Source of the DNA: Eubacteriales bacterium
Lineage (GTDB): Bacteria; Bacillota; Clostridia; Oscillospirales; Butyricicoccaceae
Length of the DNA stretch: 64,000 nucleotides
NCBI GenBank assembly: GCA_030524285.1
Contig: JAUNGQ010000006.1
Coordinates: forward strand, 61,936-125,935
Direction of reading: 5' to 3'
Shown here: in pieces, positions 19,240 through 26,905 of the stretch
How the letters are laid out: each line of letters starts with the position of its first letter
How positions within the stretch are numbered: the first letter of the stretch is position 1
The notes under the pieces: generated by a model
The model's database searches: none
What the model saw: the letters and a program-made list of their open reading frames with translations, nothing else
Told to the model about the DNA's origin: nothing
Made by a program: the position numbers and the translations under genes

Positions 19240-20250
19240 TTACTTCTTGTAAAAGTCCGGCATTTCGTCATAGACAACATCAACGATGGTCTGGGTATCA
19301 CGCGCCTTGGATGCAGCGGCAGCGGCAACCTGGCAGCAGTAACCATCCCATGCGTTCGGTCCATCTACACGGTCTTCCTTGACGCCATTGATCCACTCCT
19401 GAATCTCGGTGTTATATGCATCAACAAAGCGGGTAGAGTAATCCGCATCAACAGCATTGCCGCGAACAGTATTGGCCAGAACCTCAATCGTTGGCGGCTT
19501 CGGCAGATTTAGAATTGCATCCTCGCAGACAACCTCACAACGGATATCATAGCAATGACCGTTGTTCACAAAGGATTCTACATCAATGCGGACACCAGAT
19601 TCGGTAGTCAGCACCATAATCTGCGGGTCATGCAGGCCTTCCTTTGCCTTGCGGGTAGACTTGCCATAGCGCACCTCAGCTGTCTTATAGTTCTCACCCA
19701 ACAGCCAGCGCAGAACGTCCAGCTCATGTACCATTGAGTTTTCAACAGCAGAAGAATTATCCCAGTCCCCGACAACATCTGCATTGCGGTGTGCGCAGTG
19801 CAGCAGCAGTGGCTCGCCATACTTGCGGTTTACAATTGCTTCCTTCAGCTGCTTGTAGCCTGCATCATAGCGGCGCATGAAGCCAACCTGTACCAGCGGC
19901 TTGCCTGCTTCCATTTCAGCTGCAATGATACGCTTGCATGCATCTGCCTTCGGCGCCAACGGCTTTTCGCAGAATACATACTTACCAGCCTTGATCGCTG
20001 CGGTTACAAACTGCTCATGATATGCATCTGCGGTAGTGTTCATGATTGCGTCGATCTCCGGATCGTTGATCATCGCAATCGGATCTTCATAACCTTTGAT
20101 GCCATACTTCTCAGCAATCGACATGCCGAATGCTGCTGCCGGATCTGCGCATGCAACAACCTTTGCACCCTGCAGCCTGGTGTTGATACGTTCGATGTGT
20201 GTCCGGCCAATTCCGCCGGTGCCTACCAAACCAATTCTCAATTCACTCAT
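19240..20250 (-). CDS. iolG: Gfo/Idh/MocA oxidoreductase, probable inositol 2-dehydrogenase
   Basis: 336 aa. N-terminal Rossmann domain with GLVGTGGIGRTH, then the family motif CEKPL with the catalytic-region Lys. The VGFMRRYDAGYKQLK stretch and the D-x3-H type pair in VHELDVLRWLLG are typical of myo-inositol 2-dehydrogenases. It would oxidise myo-inositol or a related cyclitol/sugar to the ketone with NAD. An AAGGAG site precedes the ATG. The leader carries a perfect 13-bp hairpin and the shared AraC-type element. Other polyols remain possible substrates. Confidence 0.82.
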   Translation of the reverse strand: MSELRIGLVGTGGIGRTHIERINTRLQGAKVVACADPAAAFGMSIAEKYGIKGYEDPIAMINDPEIDAIMNTTADAYHEQFVTAAIKAGKYVFCEKPLAPKADACKRIIAAEMEAGKPLVQVGFMRRYDAGYKQLKEAIVNRKYGEPLLLHCAHRNADVVGDWDNSSAVENSMVHELDVLRWLLGENYKTAEVRYGKSTRKAKEGLHDPQIMVLTTESGVRIDVESFVNNGHCYDIRCEVVCEDAILNLPKPPTIEVLANTVRGNAVDADYSTRFVDAYNTEIQEWINGVKEDRVDGPNAWDGYCCQVAAAAASKARDTQTIVDVVYDEMPDFYKK

Positions 20251-20274
20251 TTCAAAAACTCCTTATATTTTCTT

Positions 20275-20306
20275 CCCTCTGCCATACATGAAAGTATGGC
20301 AGAGGG
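20275..20306 (-). other. Perfect 13-bp hairpin in the iolG leader
   Basis: CCCTCTGCCATAC and its exact complement flank a six-base loop; the stem ends about 24 bases before the iolG start codon. No T tract follows, so it is not an intrinsic terminator. It could shield the 5' end or modulate translation. Confidence 0.6.
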
Positions 20307-20396
20307 AGATGTATCCAAACGTGCTATCCCTGTACCGAACACTACAATACGTGCAGAATGTCGTTCTTCCGTAGCGTTTTGTGCTTGTTTATTGTC

Positions 20397-20447
20397 ATTA
20401 TATACAAAATTTCGCGTATTCCGTTAGTTGTTTTATGCTGTATTTCC
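20397..20447 (-). promoter_or_regulatory. Predicted AraC-controlled promoter of the iolG operon
   Basis: TATAAT at 20397-20402 on the minus strand, with no -35 consensus. The CTAAC, AGCA and GGAAA blocks lie at 20423-20447, CTAAC starting 25 nt before TATAAT. The block order and spacing match the promoters at 17954 and 22162. Confidence 0.65.
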
Positions 20448-20472
20448 GTACATTTCCAGCACAAAAAAAATA

Positions 20473-20493
20473 AAAATTATAAAAATCTGCTTT
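20473..20493. repeat. 21-bp repeat, copy 1 of 3
   Basis: AAAATTATAAAAATCTGCTTT-type repeat (listed in two parts: AAAATTATAAAA and ATCTGCTTT). Copy 3 at 22239-22259 is identical; copy 2 at 20606-20626 differs at two bases. Copies 1 and 3 sit 76-77 bp upstream of the matching -10 hexamers. Confidence 0.7.
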
Positions 20494-20605
20494 ATTTGCT
20501 TTTTTCGCCGCTTTTTACGCTTACTGCCGTCATTTGCACAAATCAATGCGCATTCCAGCGCCCTTATTGTGCCGTATTGCAAGATGTTCCCAAAATCGGG
20601 AATTT

Positions 20606-20626
20606 AAAATTATAAAAATCTATTTT
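20606..20626. repeat. 21-bp repeat, copy 2 of 3
   Basis: AAAATTATAAAAATCT followed by ATTTT; two mismatches from the other copies. It lies near the end of the AraC gene, with no -10 at the matching distance. Confidence 0.6.
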
Positions 20627-20650
20627 GTATTCCACCCTATATGACCACAT

Positions 20651-20677
20651 AAAAAGGGGATGGCGCAGCAGCCATCC
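20651..20677 (-). terminator. Terminator after the AraC gene
   Basis: Minus-strand GGATGGC/GCCATCC stem followed by CCTTTTT, 13 bp after the stop codon at 20690. Confidence 0.8.
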
Positions 20678-20689
20678 TCAATTTTTCTT

Positions 20690-21538
20690 TTATTCATCTG
20701 TCTCACGAAAATGCCGACGATATTCCCGCGGTGAAACACCAACATATTTTTTGAAAGTTGATGTTAAATGGCAGCTGCTCGTAAAGCCAAGCTGCTCCTC
20801 AATCTGTCCAATCGGAATATCACTCTCTGTTAACAGGCTTTGTGCTTCTCCGATTCTGCGGAGCACAATATACTGCTTTGGTGAAAGGCCGGTTTCCTTT
20901 TTAAACATATGGGATAAATATGAGACGCTGAGGTGAAACTCCCGGCAGATATCCTTCATACGCAGCGACTCCGTATAGTGCGCATCCAGATATTTTGTAA
21001 TCTCACGCACCATCAGCTCATTGCGCTGTACAAGCCGATGATTGCTTTCCTGCTGCTGCAATTGCAGCTCCTGATAGGTCATCATCAGCATGGAAATCGC
21101 CAACTGCCGCCCCAACTGATCTTCTTTCAACAGAAACATATCATGAATATTCGGCATAATAATGTCTGCCATTTCTTTAAACCGTGTCATGGAAACAACC
21201 GGACGACGCTCCGCAGAAATCAGGCAGTTCTCCGGCAATCCCGGCAGCTGTACACCAGACAGTGCAACACAATAAGTCTGGATGGTATTTTTCAAAGACA
21301 GCGTTTCTCCATGCAATGTCAATGCATTACAGATAATCATATCACCTTCACTGACCGCATATTCACGGCTGCCTACCTGATACCGCCCTTCCCCATCGCA
21401 GACATAAAGCAGTTCAACAACGGATTTGTGTTGATGCAGCGTATGCGCATGCTTCTGTGTATAGTTCCGGTCAACATAAAAGGAACCGTTCAGTTCTATC
21501 TGAGCAATAGAAAACGGATATGCTCCATTTATGCCCAT
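20690..21538 (-). CDS. AraC family transcriptional regulator of the first sugar/cyclitol module
   Basis: 282 aa from an ATG preceded by GGAGGAG. N-terminal cupin ligand domain (about 15-120, with the HAHTLHQHKSV and EGDMIICNALTLHGE strands), C-terminal double helix-turn-helix (about 180-278) with MKDICREFHLSVSYLSHMFK and GFTSSCHLTSTFKKYVGVSPREYRR. Such proteins bind a sugar and activate at sites next to -35-poor promoters. Three promoters around this gene share an element, and it is the obvious candidate binder. Its own transcript would carry a leader of about 620 nt with a hairpin array. Confidence 0.9.
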   Translation of the reverse strand: MGINGAYPFSIAQIELNGSFYVDRNYTQKHAHTLHQHKSVVELLYVCDGEGRYQVGSREYAVSEGDMIICNALTLHGETLSLKNTIQTYCVALSGVQLPGLPENCLISAERRPVVSMTRFKEMADIIMPNIHDMFLLKEDQLGRQLAISMLMMTYQELQLQQQESNHRLVQRNELMVREITKYLDAHYTESLRMKDICREFHLSVSYLSHMFKKETGLSPKQYIVLRRIGEAQSLLTESDIPIGQIEEQLGFTSSCHLTSTFKKYVGVSPREYRRHFRETDE

Positions 21539-21683
21539 AGCTGTATCACTCCTCCATTTCTTGAGATCGTTAAATGAATATGCTATGCCGAGCACCAGAA
21601 AACCTGTATCTTGCACGCAATAGCCACCGCCGCTTCTACGACATCTTTATTTCATACACAACTAAAAATCCCTGAACAAATTA

Positions 21684-22024
21684 CAGGACCGCGACATGGA
21701 TGAAACGCGGTCCTGCAATTTGTAGAAGTAGGGAACTCCTATTAGCTAAAGCTAATATAGAGTTGAACTGTCAAAGCAGGTGGCGGAAAGGCTTCTCCTT
21801 GCCTTTCCGCCATACTAAAGAGAATGAGTCACAAAAAGCAAACCTGCCTTTTATGAAAAAGAGTTGAGACAAAATCTGTCCCATATAAGAAAAAGAATGA
21901 AACTTGAAACAAATTTGTTTCCCAAATAAGGATAGAGTAGGAAAGCGGCTTTCCCCTGCTTTCCTTAATAAAGGAAAGCAAAAAAGAGAGTTAGATTTAT
22001 TACAAAATAAAATCTTGCTTTTTT
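21684..22024 (-). ncRNA. Hairpin-array leader or small RNA upstream of the AraC gene
   Basis: Read on the minus strand, six to eight consecutive stem-loops are separated by short pyrimidine-rich single-strand linkers of the form ACTCT or ATTCT followed by T-rich bases. Clear stems include GGCGGAAAGGC/GCCTTTCCGCC, GCTTTCC/GGAAAGC, GAAACAAA/TTTGTTTC, GACA/TGTC and CAGGACCGCG/CGCGGTCCTG. The stems differ in sequence while the linkers recur. No reading frame of note crosses it. It lies between the promoter at 22162 and the AraC start, so it may be a long regulatory leader or a processed RNA. No known family was recognised. Confidence 0.5.
21742..21755. promoter_or_regulatory. TTAGC-N4-GCTAA palindrome, distant copy
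   Basis: TTAGC-TAAA-GCTAA, the same 14-bp dyad type as the two at the DUF3793 promoter (51725, 51780). Here it is the core of a larger hairpin flanked by AACTC/GAGTT within the array, so it may be only an RNA stem. Confidence 0.35.
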
Positions 22025-22161
22025 GCAGACACTCGTATCAACAGCAGCGGTTTTATGCTGCAATACGTCGGCGCTGAATACACACCGCTTTTGAAAAGTA
22101 TGAATGCTATGTCAATTTCTCTTTCCTACCTCTTCACTGTTATACTTTCTTTTATGATAAC

Positions 22162-22213
22162 ATTATACATAATTTTTAACAGTATCTGTTAGTGGTTTTA
22201 TGCTCTCTTTTCC
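22162..22213 (-). promoter_or_regulatory. Predicted AraC-controlled promoter of the hairpin array / AraC gene
   Basis: Minus-strand TATAAT at 22162-22167 with CTAAC starting 25 nt upstream and AGCATAAAAC and GGAAA further up (22188-22213). The AGCATAAAAC block is identical to that of the iolG promoter. Confidence 0.65.
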
Positions 22214-22238
22214 ATAAAGTTTCATCACATTAGATATG

Positions 22239-22259
22239 AAAATTATAAAAATCTGCTTT
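22239..22259. repeat. 21-bp repeat, copy 3 of 3
   Basis: Identical over 21 bp to the copy at 20473-20493 and at the same distance from its -10 hexamer (77 versus 76 bp). Confidence 0.7.
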
Positions 22260-22285
22260 CCATCAAGCATGACCCGCCGGAAAAC

Positions 22286-22327
22286 AATACTCCCTATCAG
22301 ACAATATTTTGCCCGACAGGGAGTATT
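22286..22327 (-). terminator. Terminator of the galactose operon
   Basis: AATACTCCCT and AGGGAGTATT pair around a 22-base loop; on the minus strand the stem is followed by GTTTT. It lies 31 bp after the symporter stop codon. Confidence 0.75.
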
Positions 22328-22357
22328 CGTTCATCACGCAATCAACTGTCGCGTCAA

Positions 22358-23731
22358 TTATGCATTTCTATCAGCAAGAATCTTCTCATTTGCCTTTTCT
22401 ACATCCAGTCTGGTCAAAATGAGGGTAATAACCAGATTAATGCCCATCGGAATCCACAGGTACATAATATGCAGCATGTTAATACAGGAAGCAGACTGTA
22501 CTGCTGCGCCGCCTACATAGCCGCTGAATGCCAGTAACCAGCCTGCGATTGCAGTGCCAATGCCGCCGCCCAGCTTGGTGCCGAGAGAAGTGCAGGAATA
22601 CATGGTTCCGTCAACACGCTTGCCAGTAGTCAGATAGGTGTACTCAGAACAGGTTGCAATCAAAGCGTTCATATCGCCTTGCAGTGGGCTCATGCCAATT
22701 GCTGCGATCGCAGTGCATGCAATCATCAATGGAACGCTGCCCATATAGCCGGCAATAACTACGCCAAGACGTCCGATTGTGCCAAGAGTATACCCCATGA
22801 AATTCAGCTTATACATGCCCTTGAACCTTGCAACGAGTGTCGGCGTGAACAGCAGGCCAATAATCATCGGAATATTGATGGCCCAAGAGAATACGCCCAG
22901 AAGATTTGCATTGTTCAGTACATAGGTCATATAATAGATACCCATGTTCAGCGTCGCAGAATAAATCTGCATCAAAATGTAAGAGGCGCAAATCATCAGG
23001 TAATACTTGTTATGAATCAGCAGCTTAAATGCTTCGATCATGTTGTATTTTTCTTCCGGTTCATCAGACTTCTTGTCTGCATGACTGTCATTCAGTTCTT
23101 CCGGGGGCAGCTCCTTGACAGACATAACAGAGATTGTGTTGGAAACGACACCAACGATTGCATAGATGATAGCAACCGTTCTCCATGCACCTGCGCCGCC
23201 GCCAAAGTAAGCAACCATACCCACTGTGATGGACTGAATCAGCATACTGGTGCCGAATGCAAACATGAAACGGATGGACCCCATCTGAACACGTTCATGA
23301 TTGTTCTTGGTAATCAGTGCCGTCAGAGCAGAGTATGCAATATTATTCGCAGTATAGAAGCCTGCATTCAGAACAGTGTATGCGATAAAGAACCATGCAT
23401 ACTGTGCGAAAGAGCTCATATCAGCCGGAATGATGAAGATTGCAACCAGGCAGACCGCACAACCAAAGTAACCATAGAACATCCATGGACGGGCCTTACC
23501 CATTTTGCTATGGGTCTTGTCAATCATCGAGCCGAAGAAAATATCACTGATACCATCAAACAGCTTGGAAACTGCGATCAGCGTACCTACGATACCAGCG
23601 TTCATGCCAACGGTATCTGTCAGGAAAATCATAACAAAGGCAGACAGCAGCGCATAGACTACGTTACCGGCGATGTCTCCTGAACCATAACCAACCTTAT
23701 TATACCACTTCAAATACTTTTTTTCTTCCAT
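22358..23731 (-). CDS. GPH-family sugar:cation symporter (MelB-like)
   Basis: 457 aa, twelve predicted helices. The N-terminus has the glycoside-pentoside-hexuronide signature KVGYGSGDIAGN, and the loop 2-3 motif SDIFFGSMIDKTHSKMGKARP is intact. A hydrophilic central loop (about residues 212-232) separates the halves. Start ATG has GGAG nine bases upstream. As the last gene of the gal operon it probably imports galactose, lactose or another galactoside with Na+ or H+; the exact sugar is not shown by sequence. Confidence 0.9.
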   Translation of the reverse strand: MEEKKYLKWYNKVGYGSGDIAGNVVYALLSAFVMIFLTDTVGMNAGIVGTLIAVSKLFDGISDIFFGSMIDKTHSKMGKARPWMFYGYFGCAVCLVAIFIIPADMSSFAQYAWFFIAYTVLNAGFYTANNIAYSALTALITKNNHERVQMGSIRFMFAFGTSMLIQSITVGMVAYFGGGAGAWRTVAIIYAIVGVVSNTISVMSVKELPPEELNDSHADKKSDEPEEKYNMIEAFKLLIHNKYYLMICASYILMQIYSATLNMGIYYMTYVLNNANLLGVFSWAINIPMIIGLLFTPTLVARFKGMYKLNFMGYTLGTIGRLGVVIAGYMGSVPLMIACTAIAAIGMSPLQGDMNALIATCSEYTYLTTGKRVDGTMYSCTSLGTKLGGGIGTAIAGWLLAFSGYVGGAAVQSASCINMLHIMYLWIPMGINLVITLILTRLDVEKANEKILADRNA

Positions 23732-23868
23732 AATACATTCTCCTTCCATATTATCCGTTTTGTTTTAGAGAGCCTGTCCATTGTTTCCATACTTGATCCA
23801 TCCGTTGAAAACAGCCTGCTCTTTGCCGCTGTCCCGTCAAGCTCAATACCAGACGCATACGGTTTCAT
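23710..23868 (-). CDS. Short reading frame between galM and the symporter, possible gene remnant
   Basis: 52 codons starting with an ATG that overlaps the galM stop (ATGA) and preceded by GGAGATAGAAG. It begins MKPYASGIELDGTAAKSRLF and ends 22 bp inside the symporter gene in another frame. The good start context suggests the 5' end of a former operon gene whose body was deleted. No family was recognised. A translated leader coupling galM to the symporter is the alternative. Confidence 0.4.
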   Translation of the reverse strand: MKPYASGIELDGTAAKSRLFSTDGSSMETMDRLSKTKRIIWKENVLWKKKSI

Positions 23869-24920
23869 CTTCTATCTCCTTTCTCTTTTATTGTAAAACG
23901 GTAAACCGTTGTACTCTCGTACTGTTGCCCTGCCAGCAGCACCGGTTTCTGAAATGTTGGGCAGTTTACTGCATTCGGCGGATACTGTGTTTCCACACAG
24001 AAACCTGATCGGATGCCGTATGCTGCTTTTTCTTTTCCGGCAGGTAATTTCTCTAAATAATTTCCTGTATAAAGCTGCATGGCAGGCATATCCGAGTCAA
24101 CCAAAAGAGAAATTCCGTTTTTTTCACAAACAGCTCTTGCAAACGGGCGCATTCCATTCCCATCAATCAGATAATTATGGTCATATCCTCTTGCCTGTCT
24201 GATCTGAGAAAAGTTATCATCCCAGCGCTCCTCAAAAGCTGTCAGTTCATTTAAATCCAACGGCGTTCCTTCCACCGGTTCAATCCGTCCATCCGGCGCG
24301 CCAGCTTCCCCCAGCGGAGTATATTCTTTTGCAAAAATCTGCATTTTCTGCTCACCTACACTTCCGCTGCCATGTCCTGCCAGATTAAAGTACACGTGGT
24401 TGGATAAATTACAAATGGTGTCTTTATCGCTTACTGCATGATAGGTTAAAGACAAAGCTCCACCTTCCAACGAATACGTAACCGATACCTGTAAATTTCC
24501 CGGATATCCCTCCTCGCCATCTTTACTGCTATATGAAAGCGTTAACCCTTTTTCTGTAACAGAGGCTTTCCAGAGCTTCCTATCGAAACCTGTTATGCCG
24601 CCATGCAGATGACAAACGCCATTATCATTGCATTTCAGATGTATTTTTTCCTGTCCGATTACCACTTCATTTCCAACAATGCGATTCGCGCAACGTCCTA
24701 GCAGTGCGCCAATATAGCAGGTTTGATTTTCATACGCCTGTACGCTGTCAAATCCCAGTACAACATCTGTCATGGTTCCATCCCGGTCAGGAACGTAGAG
24801 GCTTTGAATAATTCCTCCTAATGTCAGGACTCCTACTTTGCATTTGTTATCCGTTAACCAGAAACGCTCCACTTTTTTACCGTCTTTTGTTGTTCCAAAC
24901 GGCTCTAATATCATCTTCAT
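23865..24920 (-). CDS. galM: Aldose 1-epimerase (galactose mutarotase)
   Basis: 351 aa beta-sandwich enzyme. The catalytic His residues are in CHLHGGITGFDRKLW and NLSNHVYFNLAGHG, and the catalytic Glu in the C-terminal GFCVETQYPPNA. It interconverts beta- and alpha-galactose for GalK. Its start codon overlaps the stop of a pyruvate-kinase remnant, and its GAGGG site lies inside that remnant, so the two were once translationally coupled. Confidence 0.95.
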   Translation of the reverse strand: MKMILEPFGTTKDGKKVERFWLTDNKCKVGVLTLGGIIQSLYVPDRDGTMTDVVLGFDSVQAYENQTCYIGALLGRCANRIVGNEVVIGQEKIHLKCNDNGVCHLHGGITGFDRKLWKASVTEKGLTLSYSSKDGEEGYPGNLQVSVTYSLEGGALSLTYHAVSDKDTICNLSNHVYFNLAGHGSGSVGEQKMQIFAKEYTPLGEAGAPDGRIEPVEGTPLDLNELTAFEERWDDNFSQIRQARGYDHNYLIDGNGMRPFARAVCEKNGISLLVDSDMPAMQLYTGNYLEKLPAGKEKAAYGIRSGFCVETQYPPNAVNCPTFQKPVLLAGQQYESTTVYRFTIKEKGDRR

Positions 24921-25140
24921 TGGATTTCCCTCATATTTTTACCGGTTGCTTCCGACAACCTGTACTGAATCATGTTTGTCGTGCCGGATACATCTGGCGG
25001 AGCGTCAAAAGTAATAACAGCAATATCGCCGTCATGCAGCAGCTTTCTTTCCCTGCTGTGCTCAGTGCATCATCAAACAGATCAAATACACGGTCTTTTT
25101 CCTCTACCAGAACCGGCTCAACACCCTAAACCCAATTCAG
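24917..25140 (-). pseudogene. Pyruvate kinase C-terminal remnant (frameshifted)
   Basis: Minus-strand translation gives GVEPVLVEEKDRVFDLFDDA, then, after a shift near 25048, LLHDGDIAVITFDAPPDV and SGTTNMIQYRL, ending in a TGA that overlaps the galM start. These are the C-terminal-domain motifs of pyruvate kinase (WGV.PVLV, GD.VVITAG.P.GVSGTTN). An in-frame TAG precedes GVEP, and no catalytic barrel remains upstream. This is a decayed 3' fragment of a gene once placed between galT and galM. Confidence 0.75.
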
Positions 25141-25407
25141 CTTAGGTAATCATCATTTTTATTTGTATATATCAAGCATCCCGACTGTCGATTGTGTTGC
25201 ATTGTTCCAGTAAATTTTTTGATGTTGCGACAGCCGGGATGTTTGTTCCTGTCCGGAGCACAATGCTCCGGATTTTGGAAATAGAGAAAAGTTGAATGGC
25301 AATAAAACCATTCGATATGCTGCATAGACTGAATCAAAAGAAAATGAGGATAGATGCAGCACAAATATATTTTCAACCGTTCGATACGTGAACAGTGAAA
25401 AACAAAG
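25141..25407. other. Intergenic region between galT and the pyruvate-kinase remnant
   Basis: No gene. It contains a hairpin CCGGAGCA-CAA-TGCTCCGG (25253-25271) and a larger dyad ATCCCG-CTGTCG / CGACAG-CGGGAT (about 25175-25240). Neither has a strong T tract on the minus strand, so read-through to galM is expected. Confidence 0.55.
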
Positions 25408-26895
25408 TTATATAGAAGCAATAAACTTCAAGAACGCCTGCTTCCCCTCTTTATCACGCTTATACACACCAGCATGCTCCAATACCCTTGCGAATACGAT
25501 ACCGACTTCCTTCCGGATAATGTCCATCGCATTTTCTGCGGTGAAGGTGTAGCGTGTTTTGAGCTCATCCGTCCAGTCAGCGTGCTTTTCGATACGCTTA
25601 TCCGCACGAATATCGGCACCATCGACCAATGCACCGGCAAGAAGGCTCAGTTCCTCTTTCAGCCGTGCGGGAAGGACAGCAAGTCCCATAACTTCAATCA
25701 GCCCGATATTTTCCTTTTTGATATGATGCAGCTCCGCGTGTGGATGATAAACGCCCAGTGGATGCTCGTCTGTCGTGATATTGTTTCTCAAAACAAGATC
25801 AAGCTCAAATCTGCCGTCGCACATGCGTGCAATCGGGGTAATCGTATTATGCGGCTCGCCATCAGTTTCAGCGAAAAGAAACACTTTCTCGTCGGTGTAT
25901 CCACGCCATGCGGCGAGGATCTTTGCACCCAGTTTAACCAACGCGTTATCATCTTCACTGCTCAAACGAATGACAGACATCGGCCATTTGACGATACCGG
26001 CATTGACCTGATCAAAACCATCAAAATGCAGCTCGGTTTCAATCGGCGCCTTTGCCATTGCAAACGTATTATGCCCACCCTGAAAATGGTCATGTGTCAG
26101 AATCGATCCGCCGACAATCGGCAGGTCTGCATTGGAACCGACAAAGTAATGCGGGAACTTCTTCACGAAATCCAGCAGCTTTCGGAAGGTTGCTGGCTCA
26201 ATCTTCATCGGTGTATGCTCGGAATTGAATACAATGCAGTGCTCGTTGTAGTAAACGTATGGCGAATACTGCATAAACCAATTGCTGTCATTAATCGTAA
26301 CCGGCATAATACGATGGTTCTGGCGGGCCGGATGATTTACTCTGCCTGCATAGCCTTCGTTCTCCTTACACAGTAAGCACTTGGGGTATGCAGCCTGCGG
26401 CATCAGCTTTGCAGCAGCGATCGACTTTGGGTCTTTTTCCGGTTTGGACAGATTAATCGTAATATCCAGATCACCATATTCCGTCGGGGCAATCCATTTA
26501 ACATCCTTTGCAATGCGGTCACGGCGGATGTAGTTGGTATCCTGATTGAATTTGTAGTACCAATCGGTTGCCGCCTGCGGGCTTTGTATATATAATTCGT
26601 TGAATTTTCTGCGTATCTGGCTCGGCATCGGCGTAATGGCACCCATAATTTTTGTGTCGAACAGATCACGGTATCCGATGCTATTTTCCTTCAATATTCC
26701 GTTTTTATAAGCGAAATCACACAGATTGTCCAGTATTTCTGTCAAAGACATATCGGGGACTATTTCCGGTTCATCATAATCGTCTATACCAATAATCTCC
26801 AAAATACGGTTGATTGCCCATATTTCGTCCGCTTTTTCAATCAGACCATTGTTTTCCGCATAGGCAACAAGCGCCTTGATGCTTTGATTGACCAT
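25408..26895 (-). CDS. galT: Galactose-1-phosphate uridylyltransferase, type 2 (Bacillus-type)
   Basis: 495 aa, the long Firmicute class. The TxxHxHFQGG-like active-site segment SILTHDHFQGGHNTFAM carries the catalytic His. AYPKCLLCKENEGYAGR and YHPHAELHHIKKENIGLIEV are also typical. It swaps UMP between UDP-glucose and galactose 1-phosphate. The ATG at 26895 is chosen because GAGG lies eight bases upstream; an upstream ATG would overlap galE by 17 bp. Confidence 0.95.
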   Translation of the reverse strand: MVNQSIKALVAYAENNGLIEKADEIWAINRILEIIGIDDYDEPEIVPDMSLTEILDNLCDFAYKNGILKENSIGYRDLFDTKIMGAITPMPSQIRRKFNELYIQSPQAATDWYYKFNQDTNYIRRDRIAKDVKWIAPTEYGDLDITINLSKPEKDPKSIAAAKLMPQAAYPKCLLCKENEGYAGRVNHPARQNHRIMPVTINDSNWFMQYSPYVYYNEHCIVFNSEHTPMKIEPATFRKLLDFVKKFPHYFVGSNADLPIVGGSILTHDHFQGGHNTFAMAKAPIETELHFDGFDQVNAGIVKWPMSVIRLSSEDDNALVKLGAKILAAWRGYTDEKVFLFAETDGEPHNTITPIARMCDGRFELDLVLRNNITTDEHPLGVYHPHAELHHIKKENIGLIEVMGLAVLPARLKEELSLLAGALVDGADIRADKRIEKHADWTDELKTRYTFTAENAMDIIRKEVGIVFARVLEHAGVYKRDKEGKQAFLKFIASI

Positions 26896-26905
26896 ATCTA
26901 CAACC

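Noticed and set aside
25137-25421. 94-codon minus-strand frame between galT and galM
   Set aside because: Overlaps hairpins and the pyruvate-kinase remnant; no start site or homology; chance frame.
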